NCBI GenBank assembly: GCA_945787425.1
Contig: CALZHO010000010.1
Span: forward strand, 1 to 13,818
Length of the DNA: 13,818 nucleotides
From: an uncultured Bacteroidales bacterium
GTDB lineage: Bacteria > Bacteroidota > Bacteroidia > Bacteroidales > Paludibacteraceae
Direction of reading: 5' to 3'
This document shows positions 7,755 to 13,818 of the stretch, in pieces (position 1 is the stretch's first letter; the number at the start of each line of letters is the position of its first letter). Made by a program: the position numbers and the translations under genes. Under the pieces are notes generated by a model. It ran no database searches and was not told the origin of the DNA. It saw only the letters and a list, made by a program, of their open reading frames with translations.

Positions 7755-8878
7755 TATAGTTTGCTTAAAATTATTTGTGCGGCATTCATTGGTGCGGGTT
7801 CGTCACCTAATATGTGTTGGATTACTTTGTAATCGCTTTGCATGTGTGCTCGATATGCATCGTCGCTGATGAGTCGGGATAATTCCGTTGTGACATTAGG
7901 CAGGGTGAATCGCTGCCCAACGAGTTCTTGGATGACCTCTTTGTCTGAAATGATATTAACGAGTGTGAAATGTTTGATTTTGAACAGAATAGGTTTGATC
8001 AGCCATTCCAGGTACTTGCTTCCTGTCACATGATAGACAGCTGTCTGCGGACAACCTATAAGGGCTGTCTCCAGTGTGGCAGTGCCCGAATTGACCACAG
8101 CGGCTCTGGCTTGTGATAATAGTGTGTAAGTGTCGCGAGTCAGTTCCTCTCCTTGAAGGTAGGGGAGATAAAAGGCATCTTCGATGCCTGGTGCAGCTGT
8201 CACTACGATACGGTATTGATTGCCAGCCACTTGTCGCGCTGCGGATAACATGATTGGCAAGCAATGGCTGATCTCGCTACGGCGTGAGCCAGGCAGGATG
8301 GCAATGGAGGGGGGAGAGCTGTGTAGTGGGGTGTAGTGTGGTGTAGAGTGGTGTAGAGTGGCAGTGAAAGTGCGGATGGAGTCGGCGGTGGGGTTGCCTA
8401 CATAGCGACACTTATAGCCATATTTAGCATAGAAAGCAGGTTCGAAGGGGAAGATGCCGAGAATCTCGTCGCAGTATTTTGCAATGCTATGTACGCGCCA
8501 CTCTTTCCATGCCCATATTTTTGGCGGTATGTAATAGACGATTCGCGTGTGAGGCAGGTGCTCATGGCAGAACTTAGCGATGCGCAGGTTGAATGATGGA
8601 TAGTCTATCAGAATTAGCGTGTCGGGTTGCTCTGCCAGCAGTGCTTGTTGTGCTGTGCGCAAGTTTCGGCGCACTTTGTGCAGATTGGCAATCACCGCCA
8701 CAATACCCATATAAGCCATGTCGCGGTAGTCCACACGAATATCGCAGCCTTCAGCGCGCATCTTATCGCCACCCAACCCAACAAAAACCGCTTGCGGGTC
8801 TTTGGCCCGCAAGGCTTTCATCAGATTCGATCCGTGCAGATCGCCCGATGCTTCTCCTGCTATGATAAAGTATTTCAA
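7754..8878 (-). CDS. lpxB: Lipid-A-disaccharide synthase LpxB
   Basis: This 374-residue peripheral membrane glycosyltransferase (GT19) joins UDP-2,3-diacylglucosamine to lipid X, giving lipid A disaccharide-1-phosphate. Family motifs run in order: AGEASGDLHGSNLMKAL at the N-terminus, GLGGDKM, LIDYPSFNLRIAKF, YYIPPKIWAWKEWR, FPFEPAFY, VGNPTADS, LPGSRRSEI and VVNSGTATLETAL. The start is a TTG at 8878, which gives the expected MKYFIIAGEASGD. There is no in-frame ATG, and a stop lies a few codons upstream. A heptamer repeat abuts the start. Residues of about 173-187 are encoded by a 10-bp tandem repeat and are rich in His, Thr, Ser and Pro, in the variable loop before LPGSR. Total length is normal. 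Confidence 0.96.
   Translation of the reverse strand: MKYFIIAGEASGDLHGSNLMKALRAKDPQAVFVGLGGDKMRAEGCDIRVDYRDMAYMGIVAVIANLHKVRRNLRTAQQALLAEQPDTLILIDYPSFNLRIAKFCHEHLPHTRIVYYIPPKIWAWKEWRVHSIAKYCDEILGIFPFEPAFYAKYGYKCRYVGNPTADSIRTFTATLHHSTPHYTPLHSSPPSIAILPGSRRSEISHCLPIMLSAARQVAGNQYRIVVTAAPGIEDAFYLPYLQGEELTRDTYTLLSQARAAVVNSGTATLETALIGCPQTAVYHVTGSKYLEWLIKPILFKIKHFTLVNIISDKEVIQELVGQRFTLPNVTTELSRLISDDAYRAHMQSDYKVIQHILGDEPAPMNAAQIILSKL
8321..8360. repeat. 10-bp tandem repeat inside lpxB, four units
   Basis: Four adjacent 10-bp units, written on the plus strand, are GTGTAGTGGG, GTGTAGTGTG, GTGTAGAGTG and GTGTAGAGTG; the last two are identical. They encode the stretch LHHSTPHYTPLHS of LpxB. Because 10 is not a multiple of 3, a gain or loss of a single unit would shift the lpxB frame. 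Confidence 0.9.
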
Positions 8879-8882
8879 ATCC

Positions 8883-8903
8883 TTAATTCAAAATTCAAAA
8901 TTC
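8883..8903. repeat. Heptamer array (GAATTTT/GAATTAA) before lpxB
   Basis: Read on the minus strand, the units GAATTTT, GAATTTT and GAATTAA are followed by GGAT and the TTG start of lpxB. This is the same heptamer family as at 852-879 before ftsH, in the same orientation relative to the gene. It fills almost the whole 28-bp gap between the small membrane protein gene and lpxB. Confidence 0.85.
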
Positions 8904-8906
8904 CCC

Positions 8907-9128
8907 TTATGCCATTAGTGCAATACTAACAATCAAGTAGGGTAATGCACCTATCAGCACGCCTTTGGCGAGTTTCCAGACTTCCATTGTGTAGAACACA
9001 AATAGCAGGGCTAAGTTCGGAAATATGCCCACTTGCATAATCTTGCCCAAAATGGGTCCCATCATATCCATATTGAACGCCTCAAAAGTGTACCACAAAT
9101 TGAAGCGCTCAATATATATGTATCCCAC
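8907..9128 (-). CDS. Small membrane protein between surE and lpxB
   Basis: With the GTG at 9128 the product has 73 residues, running MGYIYIERFNLWYTF... to YLIVSIALMA. Two hydrophobic segments are visible, about residues 33-48 (VGIFPNLALLFVFYT) and 55-72 (KGVLIGALPYLIVSIALM). The frame stays open upstream to 9200, after a TAG at 9203-9201. The extra codons read ...FDKYWIGILLGLILPAA, which looks like a genuine first membrane helix continuing into VGYIYIERF. No ATG, GTG or TTG precedes that helix, so either a rare start such as ATC at 9200 is used inside the surE end, or the helix has been lost. The function is unknown. My recollection that similar small proteins neighbour surE and lpxB in other Bacteroidota is weak. 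Confidence 0.7.
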   Translation of the reverse strand: MGYIYIERFNLWYTFEAFNMDMMGPILGKIMQVGIFPNLALLFVFYTMEVWKLAKGVLIGALPYLIVSIALMA

Positions 9129-9174
9129 CGCGGCTGGTAATATTAGTCCCAGCAGGATGCCTATCCAATATTTA

Positions 9175-9933
9175 TCAAATCTCTGCGTAGGCGGTTTGAT
9201 CTATTGTGCAGGGTTGTACGCTGACATAGTGGTTGTCCATTGCCCAGATGTCAGTGTCCTCTGCTTCGGGTTCCATATTCACAAATTCTCCTACCAGCCA
9301 GTAGTATTTATTGCCGTTTTCGTCCACGCGTTCTTCCATCTCTTTTTGCCAGAATCCGCGGCATTGGCGTGTCCAACGCACTCCTTGCAGTGGACCTACA
9401 GGTGCATTGATATTGTAGCACACACCGTATGGCATGCCCTCTTCCAGAAGATGACGGGTGAGTTCGAGGATATAAGTCTCCATATGGCTAAAATCGGCAT
9501 CCATACTGTGGTCGTCAATCGAATAACCAATAGCGGGTATCCCGTGTTCTGCGCCTACAAACACAGCGCCCATCGTGCCTGAATAGATAACGTTGATAGC
9601 TGCGTTCGAACCGTGGTTGATACCACTGGCGAGCAGATTGATGCGCGCAGGGTCGCCATCAAACAGCACATCCAGTGCCAGTTTCACGCAGTCGCTGGGG
9701 GTGCCGTTGGTGGTATATACAGTGGCGTTTTGATGCCATTCTTCGTTGCCCCAATGAGGGTCATTGAGTTCGCGAAGATAAATGGGTTGTTGCACGGTGA
9801 TGGCGTTGCTCATGCCGCTGCGCGGCCCATCTGGGGCAACGACTGTCACGTGCCCCAGTTGGGTCAAGATACGTACCAGCGTCAGGATGCCTTTCGCTCC
9901 CCAGCCGTCATCGTTGCTAATCAGAATCTCCAT
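9175..9933 (-). CDS. surE: 5'-nucleotidase / stationary-phase survival protein SurE
   Basis: This 252-residue protein of the SurE family is a metal-dependent phosphatase that dephosphorylates nucleoside 5'- and 3'-monophosphates and may act on short polyphosphate. Metal-site residues are visible: D8 and D9 in ISNDDG, S39 in GPRSGMS, and N106 in ASGINHGSN. The motif NGTPSDCVKLAL (76-87) is also characteristic. I chose the ATG at 9933 (MEILISNDDGWGAKG) over an upstream in-frame ATG at 9951 that lies inside glmM. The chosen ATG overlaps the glmM stop by one base (TAATG), which suggests coupling. Its frame ends at 9175, just before or overlapping the small membrane protein gene. Confidence 0.95.
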   Translation of the reverse strand: MEILISNDDGWGAKGILTLVRILTQLGHVTVVAPDGPRSGMSNAITVQQPIYLRELNDPHWGNEEWHQNATVYTTNGTPSDCVKLALDVLFDGDPARINLLASGINHGSNAAINVIYSGTMGAVFVGAEHGIPAIGYSIDDHSMDADFSHMETYILELTRHLLEEGMPYGVCYNINAPVGPLQGVRWTRQCRGFWQKEMEERVDENGNKYYWLVGEFVNMEPEAEDTDIWAMDNHYVSVQPCTIDQTAYAEI

Positions 9934-11315
9934 TATCCTACTACTGCCCAAACCACATCAATCACTTTCTTAGCCAGCTCATCTGCCTCTTCCATCGTAG
10001 CTGCCTCTGAATATACGCGGATGATTGGCTCTGTGTTCGACTTGCGCAAGTGTACCCAACCATCGGCGAAGTCTATCTTCACGCCGTCCTTGTCATTGAT
10101 ACGCTCGCCTGCAAACTTGCCCTTGACTGCCTCCAGCACTTTGTCCACGTCAATCTCAGGGGTGAGGTCGATGCGGTTCTTCGAGATACAGTAGTCAGGG
10201 AAGGTGGCGCGAAGCTCGCTCACTTTGCAGCCTTTTTGTGCCAAGCTGCTGAGGAACAGTGCGATACCTACCAATGCGTCGCGACCGTAGTGGCTCGCTG
10301 GGTAGATCACGCCACCATTGCCTTCGCCACCAATCACTGCGTTGGTGCGCTTCATTTCGGTGGTCACATTCACCTCGCCTACTGCGCTTGCGCTATACGA
10401 ACCGCCATGTTTAACGGTCACGTCGCTCAGCGCGCGAGTGGATGACATATTGCTCACCGTGTTGCCTGGGGTGTGGCTCAATACATAATCTGCCACGCTC
10501 ACCAATGTATATTCCTCGCCGAACATCTCGCCGTTCTCGCAGATGATAGCCAAACGGTCCACATCAGGATCCACTACGAAACCTACATCGGCTTTGCCCT
10601 CGCGCATGAGGTCGCTGATTTGGGTCAAGTTTTGTGGTATTGGCTCTGGGTTATGTGCGAAATGACCTGTTGGCTCGCAGTTAAGCTCGATGATGTTCTT
10701 TACGCCTAACTCCTTGAGAATAGCAGGGATAGCCAATCCGCCCACTGAATTCACGCAGTCGATTGCCACGGTATAGTTCTTTGCCTCGATAGCCGCTTTA
10801 TCCACCAATTCGAGTGCCATCACGTCGCGAACGTGATCTGGCAAATAGTCGCGATGAGTGATATGACCAAGGTCATCTACTTCGGCGAAGTTAAAGTCCT
10901 CTGCCTCAGCAATAGCCAGCACCTCTTTGCCCTCTTGATCATTAAGGAACTCGCCTTTCTCGTTCAGCAGTTTGAGTGCGTTCCATTGTTTAGGGTTGTG
11001 ACTTGCAGTCAAGATGATACCACCAGCGGCATTCAATCCAGTGACAGCTAACTCGGTGGTTGGAGTACTTGCCAAACCGATATTGATCACATCATATCCC
11101 ATACCAATCAGCGTACCGCATACCAGTTGGTCCACCATCTCGCCACTCAAACGAGCGTCTCGACCTACCACGATAGTCTTGTTGTCTGGAATCATTGCTT
11201 TGCGTTGTGTGGCGTATGCTGCGGTGAAGCGCACTACGTCCACTGGGCTCAAACCCTCGGCTACGCGACCCCCGATAGTGCCGCGGATGCCTGAAATACT
11301 TTTTACAAGTGCCAT
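9933..11315 (-). CDS. glmM: Phosphoglucosamine mutase (alpha-D-phosphohexomutase family)
   Basis: This 460-residue cytoplasmic enzyme interconverts glucosamine-6-phosphate and glucosamine-1-phosphate, the step before UDP-GlcNAc for peptidoglycan and lipid A. Four family sites are visible: the phosphoserine loop TASHNPKQWNALK with the catalytic Ser near residue 105, the Mg site DPDVDR near 249-254, the sugar loop GEGNGG near 329-334, and the phosphate loop RKSNTEPIIR near 423-432. The N-terminus SISGIRGTIGG matches the Bacteroidota and archaeal-like branch rather than the E. coli GTDGIRG form. Phosphomannomutase or phosphoglucomutase activity cannot be excluded by sequence alone. Its place upstream of surE and lpxB supports glmM. 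It begins 4 bp after the DUF4827 gene. Confidence 0.9.
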   Translation of the reverse strand: MALVKSISGIRGTIGGRVAEGLSPVDVVRFTAAYATQRKAMIPDNKTIVVGRDARLSGEMVDQLVCGTLIGMGYDVINIGLASTPTTELAVTGLNAAGGIILTASHNPKQWNALKLLNEKGEFLNDQEGKEVLAIAEAEDFNFAEVDDLGHITHRDYLPDHVRDVMALELVDKAAIEAKNYTVAIDCVNSVGGLAIPAILKELGVKNIIELNCEPTGHFAHNPEPIPQNLTQISDLMREGKADVGFVVDPDVDRLAIICENGEMFGEEYTLVSVADYVLSHTPGNTVSNMSSTRALSDVTVKHGGSYSASAVGEVNVTTEMKRTNAVIGGEGNGGVIYPASHYGRDALVGIALFLSSLAQKGCKVSELRATFPDYCISKNRIDLTPEIDVDKVLEAVKGKFAGERINDKDGVKIDFADGWVHLRKSNTEPIIRVYSEAATMEEADELAKKVIDVVWAVVG

Positions 11316-11319
11316 AATA

Positions 11320-11868
11320 TTAGAATCGTTTAATTTTAATTTTCATGTCAAACCCATAGGGAATCACGTTGCTGTTCTGATTCGTGAATCCCAACTTGCT
11401 GGGGCAGATGATTTTGCATTCCGCGCCAGTATATTGCATATGCTCCAGTGCAATCAGCCAACCAGTACATGCGTTTTCTGGGGGCATCATGTTGGCTGGT
11501 GTAAACTGAATCTGTGGCGTTGCGCCTTGGTAGTCGTCGGCATTCCAATAGCGTATGGTGTCGGCATATGCGTTGAGGGTGTATTGGATGTACTGAATCA
11601 ACACATTATCTTTGACTTTCAATGCGGGTTTGGTCGTGTCGCCTCTTGCCACTAAATGGAAATAGTAGTTGTCATAACCAGGGATTTTCCAATACACGTT
11701 GTCGCCCCATTCTGTGGGTTCTTCATTCACCACTTGTATGCCTTGTCGCTTGATGAAGTTCTCAATCAGTTTTTCTTCTTCTTTGAGCGCATTGGAATAC
11801 GTGTTGTTGTTGCAGCCTGCGAAGATGCAAACGGCCAAAAATAGGATATAGATGCTTGCTTTTTTCAT
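11320..11868 (-). CDS. DUF4827-type lipoprotein (FKBP-like)
   Basis: This 182-residue lipoprotein has the signal MKKASIYILFLAVCIFAGC, with lipidation expected at C19. The C-terminal part from about residue 85 (DNVLIQYIQYTL) to the end reads like a strongly diverged FKBP fold. TGWLIALEHMQYTGAECKII aligns with the FKBP segment GWDxGLxxMxxGxKxxxxIP and keeps W137, and VIPYGFDMKIKIKRF resembles the terminal strand. I recognise the protein as the DUF4827 type found in Bacteroidales. Peptidyl-prolyl isomerase activity is not assured. It overlaps the preceding FKBP lipoprotein gene by 4 bp (ATGA) and precedes glmM by 4 bp. Confidence 0.82.
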   Translation of the reverse strand: MKKASIYILFLAVCIFAGCNNNTYSNALKEEEKLIENFIKRQGIQVVNEEPTEWGDNVYWKIPGYDNYYFHLVARGDTTKPALKVKDNVLIQYIQYTLNAYADTIRYWNADDYQGATPQIQFTPANMMPPENACTGWLIALEHMQYTGAECKIICPSKLGFTNQNSNVIPYGFDMKIKIKRF

Positions 11869-12386
11869 TCGTTATGGATTGTCAATGTGATAACTAAGTT
11901 TGTGTAGGGTTTGATGATGCGCGTTCCTTCTGTTCCGTAGGCGGTGTACCAAGGTGCGATGATGCGCATTTGTTCACCTCTGCTCATCTGTTTTAGACTG
12001 CGATTGATAGCTACAGGCAAATCACCGCTGCCTACAACAAAAGGTTCTTTTATGTCTGCCAATAATGGGCCGTTCAGTTCGGCAAGCTGCAAATGTAGCA
12101 ATATGTTTTCGCCTGTCTGTAATGGGGTTGTATGTTGGTTCACTATTTTGGTGTACCAAAAACCAAACTCGTCTAATACGTATGTTGCCGAATCTTTTTT
12201 CACCCAATCGCTACAAACTTTATCGGCAGCGTTTCCCATTTGTTGGTTAAATGCTAATTGTGCCAACAATGCAGAGTCAGGTTCTTGTTTCTCGCTCAGT
12301 CGGCGCACAGGTTGTGGTTGTTGCGTACAACCCACCATCGCCAATAGCCCACACAAAATACCCAATATCCTATATCCCATACCCAT
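11865..12386 (-). CDS. FKBP-type peptidyl-prolyl isomerase-like lipoprotein
   Basis: This 173-residue protein has a lipoprotein signal (ILGILCGLLAMVGC, lipidation at C20), a linker region, and an FKBP domain at about residues 75-171. The domain shows KEPFVVGSGDLP, LKQMSRGEQMRIIAPWYTAYG and a terminal strand LVITLTI, all at FKBP positions. The Trp that normally floors the active site (in VIxGWD) is replaced by Ile at 127 (LPVAINRSL), so isomerase activity may be weak or absent and a chaperone role is possible. GldI-like lipoproteins of gliding Bacteroidota have a similar build. ATG codons at 12386 and 12380 are both plausible starts. It begins 11 bp after rfbA and overlaps the DUF4827 gene by 4 bp. 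Confidence 0.87.
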   Translation of the reverse strand: MGMGYRILGILCGLLAMVGCTQQPQPVRRLSEKQEPDSALLAQLAFNQQMGNAADKVCSDWVKKDSATYVLDEFGFWYTKIVNQHTTPLQTGENILLHLQLAELNGPLLADIKEPFVVGSGDLPVAINRSLKQMSRGEQMRIIAPWYTAYGTEGTRIIKPYTNLVITLTIHNE

Positions 12387-12397
12387 TATCCAATATT

Positions 12398-13273
12398 CTA
12401 CTTCGCTATGCGAAGCAGATATTGTCCGTATTGTGTCTTCTCCATCGCTTTACCCAAAGTGCGAAGGTCGTCTGTGCTAATCCAACCTTGACGCCATGCG
12501 ATCTCCTCAATGCAACTTACGTAGAAGCCTTGACGGTTCTGAATCGTCGCAATGAAGTTGCCTGCATCCAATAGGCTGTCGCAGTTGCCTGTGTCGAGCC
12601 ATGCAAAACCGCGCTCAAACAGTTTGACTTGCAACTTTCCCTCTGCCAGATACACTTTGTTCAGATCGGTAATCTCATACTCGCCGCGTGCGCTGGGTTG
12701 CAGTACCGCTGCTTTCTCGCAAACGCTTGAGTCATAGAAGTATAGACCGGGGATAGCATAGTTGCTCTTTGGCTCTTTGGGCTTCTCCTCCAACGACAAT
12801 ACTTTGCCTGTCTCGTCAAACTCTACCACACCATACGCAGTAGGATCTTGCACCTCGTAGCCAAAGATACATGCTCCGCAACTGCCACTCTCAACCTGCT
12901 TTACCGCATCGCGCAACATCTGACCAAAGTGCTGACCGTAGAACATGTTATCGCCCAAAATCAAGCAACCGGGCTCGCCGTTCAAGAACGCTTTGCCCAG
13001 CACAAATGCCTGTGCCAAACCGTTAGGTACTTCTTGAATCTTGTATTCAAAACGCATGCCAAGGCGACTGCCATCGCCCAACAAATCCTCAAACATAGGC
13101 AAGTCGCGAGGGGTAGAGATAATCAACACCTCACGAATACCTGCACGCATCAATGCTGACAAGGGGTAATAAATCATTGGCTTGTCATATACGGGCATAA
13201 TTTGTTTGCTAATCGCCTTGCTGAGCGGATATAAACGAGTGGCACTACCGCCTGCTAAAATGATTCCTTTCAT
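12398..13273 (-). CDS. rfbA: Glucose-1-phosphate thymidylyltransferase
   Basis: This 291-residue cytoplasmic nucleotidyltransferase (RmlA/RfbA) makes dTDP-glucose from dTTP and glucose-1-phosphate, the first step towards dTDP-rhamnose and other deoxysugars of surface polysaccharide. The nucleotide motif GGSATRLYPLSKAISKQ starts at residue 8, with Ala where many homologues have Gly. PVYDKPMIYYPLS, LGDNMFYG with the metal-binding D108, EEKPKEPKSNYAIPGLYFYD and FAWLDTGNCDSLLDAGNF all match the family. I chose the ATG at 13273 (MKGIILAGGS); an in-frame ATG upstream at 13306 lies next to the promoter. The partners rfbB, rfbC and rfbD are not in the window. This is the first gene of the ten-gene minus-strand run. 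Confidence 0.96.
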   Translation of the reverse strand: MKGIILAGGSATRLYPLSKAISKQIMPVYDKPMIYYPLSALMRAGIREVLIISTPRDLPMFEDLLGDGSRLGMRFEYKIQEVPNGLAQAFVLGKAFLNGEPGCLILGDNMFYGQHFGQMLRDAVKQVESGSCGACIFGYEVQDPTAYGVVEFDETGKVLSLEEKPKEPKSNYAIPGLYFYDSSVCEKAAVLQPSARGEYEITDLNKVYLAEGKLQVKLFERGFAWLDTGNCDSLLDAGNFIATIQNRQGFYVSCIEEIAWRQGWISTDDLRTLGKAMEKTQYGQYLLRIAK

Positions 13274-13303
13274 AATCAAATCGTTTTTTATTGCATTTGG
13301 GCG

Positions 13304-13334
13304 CAAAGGTACAAAAAAAAATGCACATTTGCAA
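13304..13334 (-). promoter_or_regulatory. Bacteroidota-type promoter for the rfbA operon
   Basis: On the minus strand, TTG (13334-13332) is followed after 20 bp by TACCTTTG (13311-13304), matching the -33 and -7 consensus elements. Nine T residues (13321-13313) end the spacer. The first codon of rfbA lies about 30 bp downstream, so the leader is short. Both the spacing and most of the bases match the rsfS promoter at 289-319. Confidence 0.75.
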
Positions 13335-13381
13335 GAAAATCGCGCGAAAGTTTACTTTCATGCGCGATTTTCTTGCAAATG
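13313..13381 (-). terminator. Strong hairpin with T9 tract after ridA, fused to the rfbA promoter
   Basis: Bases 13326-13345 and 13362-13381 are perfect 20-bp inverted arms. Inside them GAAAG (13346-13350) pairs with CTTTC (13355-13359) after a two-base bulge, leaving the loop TTTA. On the minus strand the stem is followed by TGCA and then nine T residues, as in an intrinsic terminator for ridA. The same T-tract and part of the arm also serve as spacer and -33 element of the rfbA promoter. Confidence 0.65.
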
Positions 13382-13385
13382 GGTT

Positions 13386-13419
13386 GCATAAAGCGAAGGT
13401 ACAATGTCTCGCTTTATGC
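13386..13419. other. Second inverted repeat in the ridA-rfbA spacer
   Basis: GCATAAAGCGA (13386-13396) and TCGCTTTATGC (13409-13419) are perfect 11-bp arms around a 12-nt loop. On the minus strand TACCTTCG, one mismatch from the -7 consensus, lies across the loop and left arm. No T-run follows it on either strand. It could be an operator, a processing site or part of a compound terminator. A small GGAC/GTCC stem (13422-13432) lies next to it. Confidence 0.55.
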
Positions 13420-13437
13420 GAGGACGAAGTCCGCCTT

Positions 13438-13815
13438 TTATAACGCTGCAATTACTTCTATTTCTACCAATCCGCCTTTGGGGAGTGCAGCTACAGCCAC
13501 TGCTGAACGAGCAGGGAAGGGAACTGTGAATAGGGTTGAATACACCTCGTTCAAAACGGCGAAGTTTGCCATGTCGGTCAGGAAGACGGTGGTTTTGATT
13601 ACGTGACTTGCATCTGTTCCTGCGGCTTTCAGTATGGCTGCCACGTTCTTTACGGCTTGTTCTGCTTGACTACGAAAATCTTCGCCGGCAAACTTGCCTG
13701 TAGTGGGGGCTATACCTAATTGTCCACTTGCAAACAGCATACCGTTTGCCTTCACTGCTTGACTGTACGCACCAATCGCTGCGGGTGCCTCTACTGTCGA
13801 AATAATCTCTTTCAT
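13438..13815 (-). CDS. ridA: RidA family reactive enamine/imine deaminase
   Basis: This 125-residue YjgF/YER057c/UK114 protein hydrolyses reactive 2-aminoacrylate and related enamines released by pyridoxal-phosphate enzymes, protecting those enzymes; it acts in the cytoplasm, normally as a trimer. The conserved substrate-site residues are present: Y17 in IGAYSQA, R103 in FPARSAVAV and E120 in LVEIEVIAA. ASGQLGIAPTTG at 29-40 is also typical. The gene is complete, from the ATG at 13815, three bases from the right edge, to the TAA at 13438, so its own promoter is outside the window. The structured spacer after it suggests that it is a separate transcript from the rfbA operon. Confidence 0.96.
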   Translation of the reverse strand: MKEIISTVEAPAAIGAYSQAVKANGMLFASGQLGIAPTTGKFAGEDFRSQAEQAVKNVAAILKAAGTDASHVIKTTVFLTDMANFAVLNEVYSTLFTVPFPARSAVAVAALPKGGLVEIEVIAAL

Positions 13816-13818
13816 ATC

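Noticed and set aside
12361..12397. Short CCAATATC/TATATCCC-like repetition around the FKBP gene start
   Set aside because: The units do not keep a fixed period or sequence, and part of it is coding. It is too weak to call as a repeat.
13274..13306. Upstream ATG at 13306 for rfbA
   Set aside because: It falls at the predicted transcript start next to the -7 box, and the family begins at MKGIILAGG.

Overview
The window looks like an ordinary housekeeping stretch of a Bacteroidales (phylum Bacteroidota) chromosome. Three things point there: promoter elements of the Bacteroidota type (TAnnTTTG with an upstream TTG), a DUF4827-type lipoprotein and other lipoproteins typical of the phylum, and the neighbourhoods rsfS-ftsH and glmM-surE-lpxB. 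I cannot name a genus. I saw no tRNA, rRNA, insertion sequence, CRISPR array, phage or defence module.

Layout. Bases 1-60 hold the probable tail of a gene that enters from the left. Bases 61-481 carry no gene and are largely repeats: two abutting 11-bp-period arrays, a Bacteroidota promoter, a leader hairpin and a 7-bp-period array that runs almost to the rsfS start. The plus strand then carries rsfS, ftsH and a secreted two-domain M16 metallopeptidase, ending at a bidirectional terminator (5831-5864). Everything to the right is on the minus strand. A ten-gene run reads leftwards from a promoter at 13304-13334 to the same terminator: rfbA, an FKBP-like lipoprotein, a DUF4827 lipoprotein, glmM, surE, a small membrane protein, lpxB, a three-repeat lipoprotein, a YbaN/DUF454 membrane protein and a low-molecular-weight protein tyrosine phosphatase. 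Upstream of rfbA lies complete ridA, separated from it by a strongly structured 164-bp spacer.

How the genes work together. The minus-strand cluster is mainly an envelope operon. GlmM supplies glucosamine-1-phosphate for UDP-GlcNAc (peptidoglycan and lipid A), LpxB makes the lipid A disaccharide, RfbA makes dTDP-glucose for deoxysugars of surface polysaccharide, and three lipoproteins and two small membrane proteins accompany them. Four junctions are stop/start overlaps (ATGA or TAATG), so translational coupling is likely. The plus-strand cluster concerns ribosome and protein quality control (RsfS, FtsH) plus a periplasmic peptidase.

The most unusual content is the short-period repeat DNA. 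Heptamer arrays sit directly before the starts of rsfS, ftsH and lpxB, a 10-bp array lies inside lpxB, and 11-bp arrays lie upstream of rsfS. Two nearly identical extended promoters stand at the heads of the two divergently placed gene sets. I found no convincing new multi-gene system.
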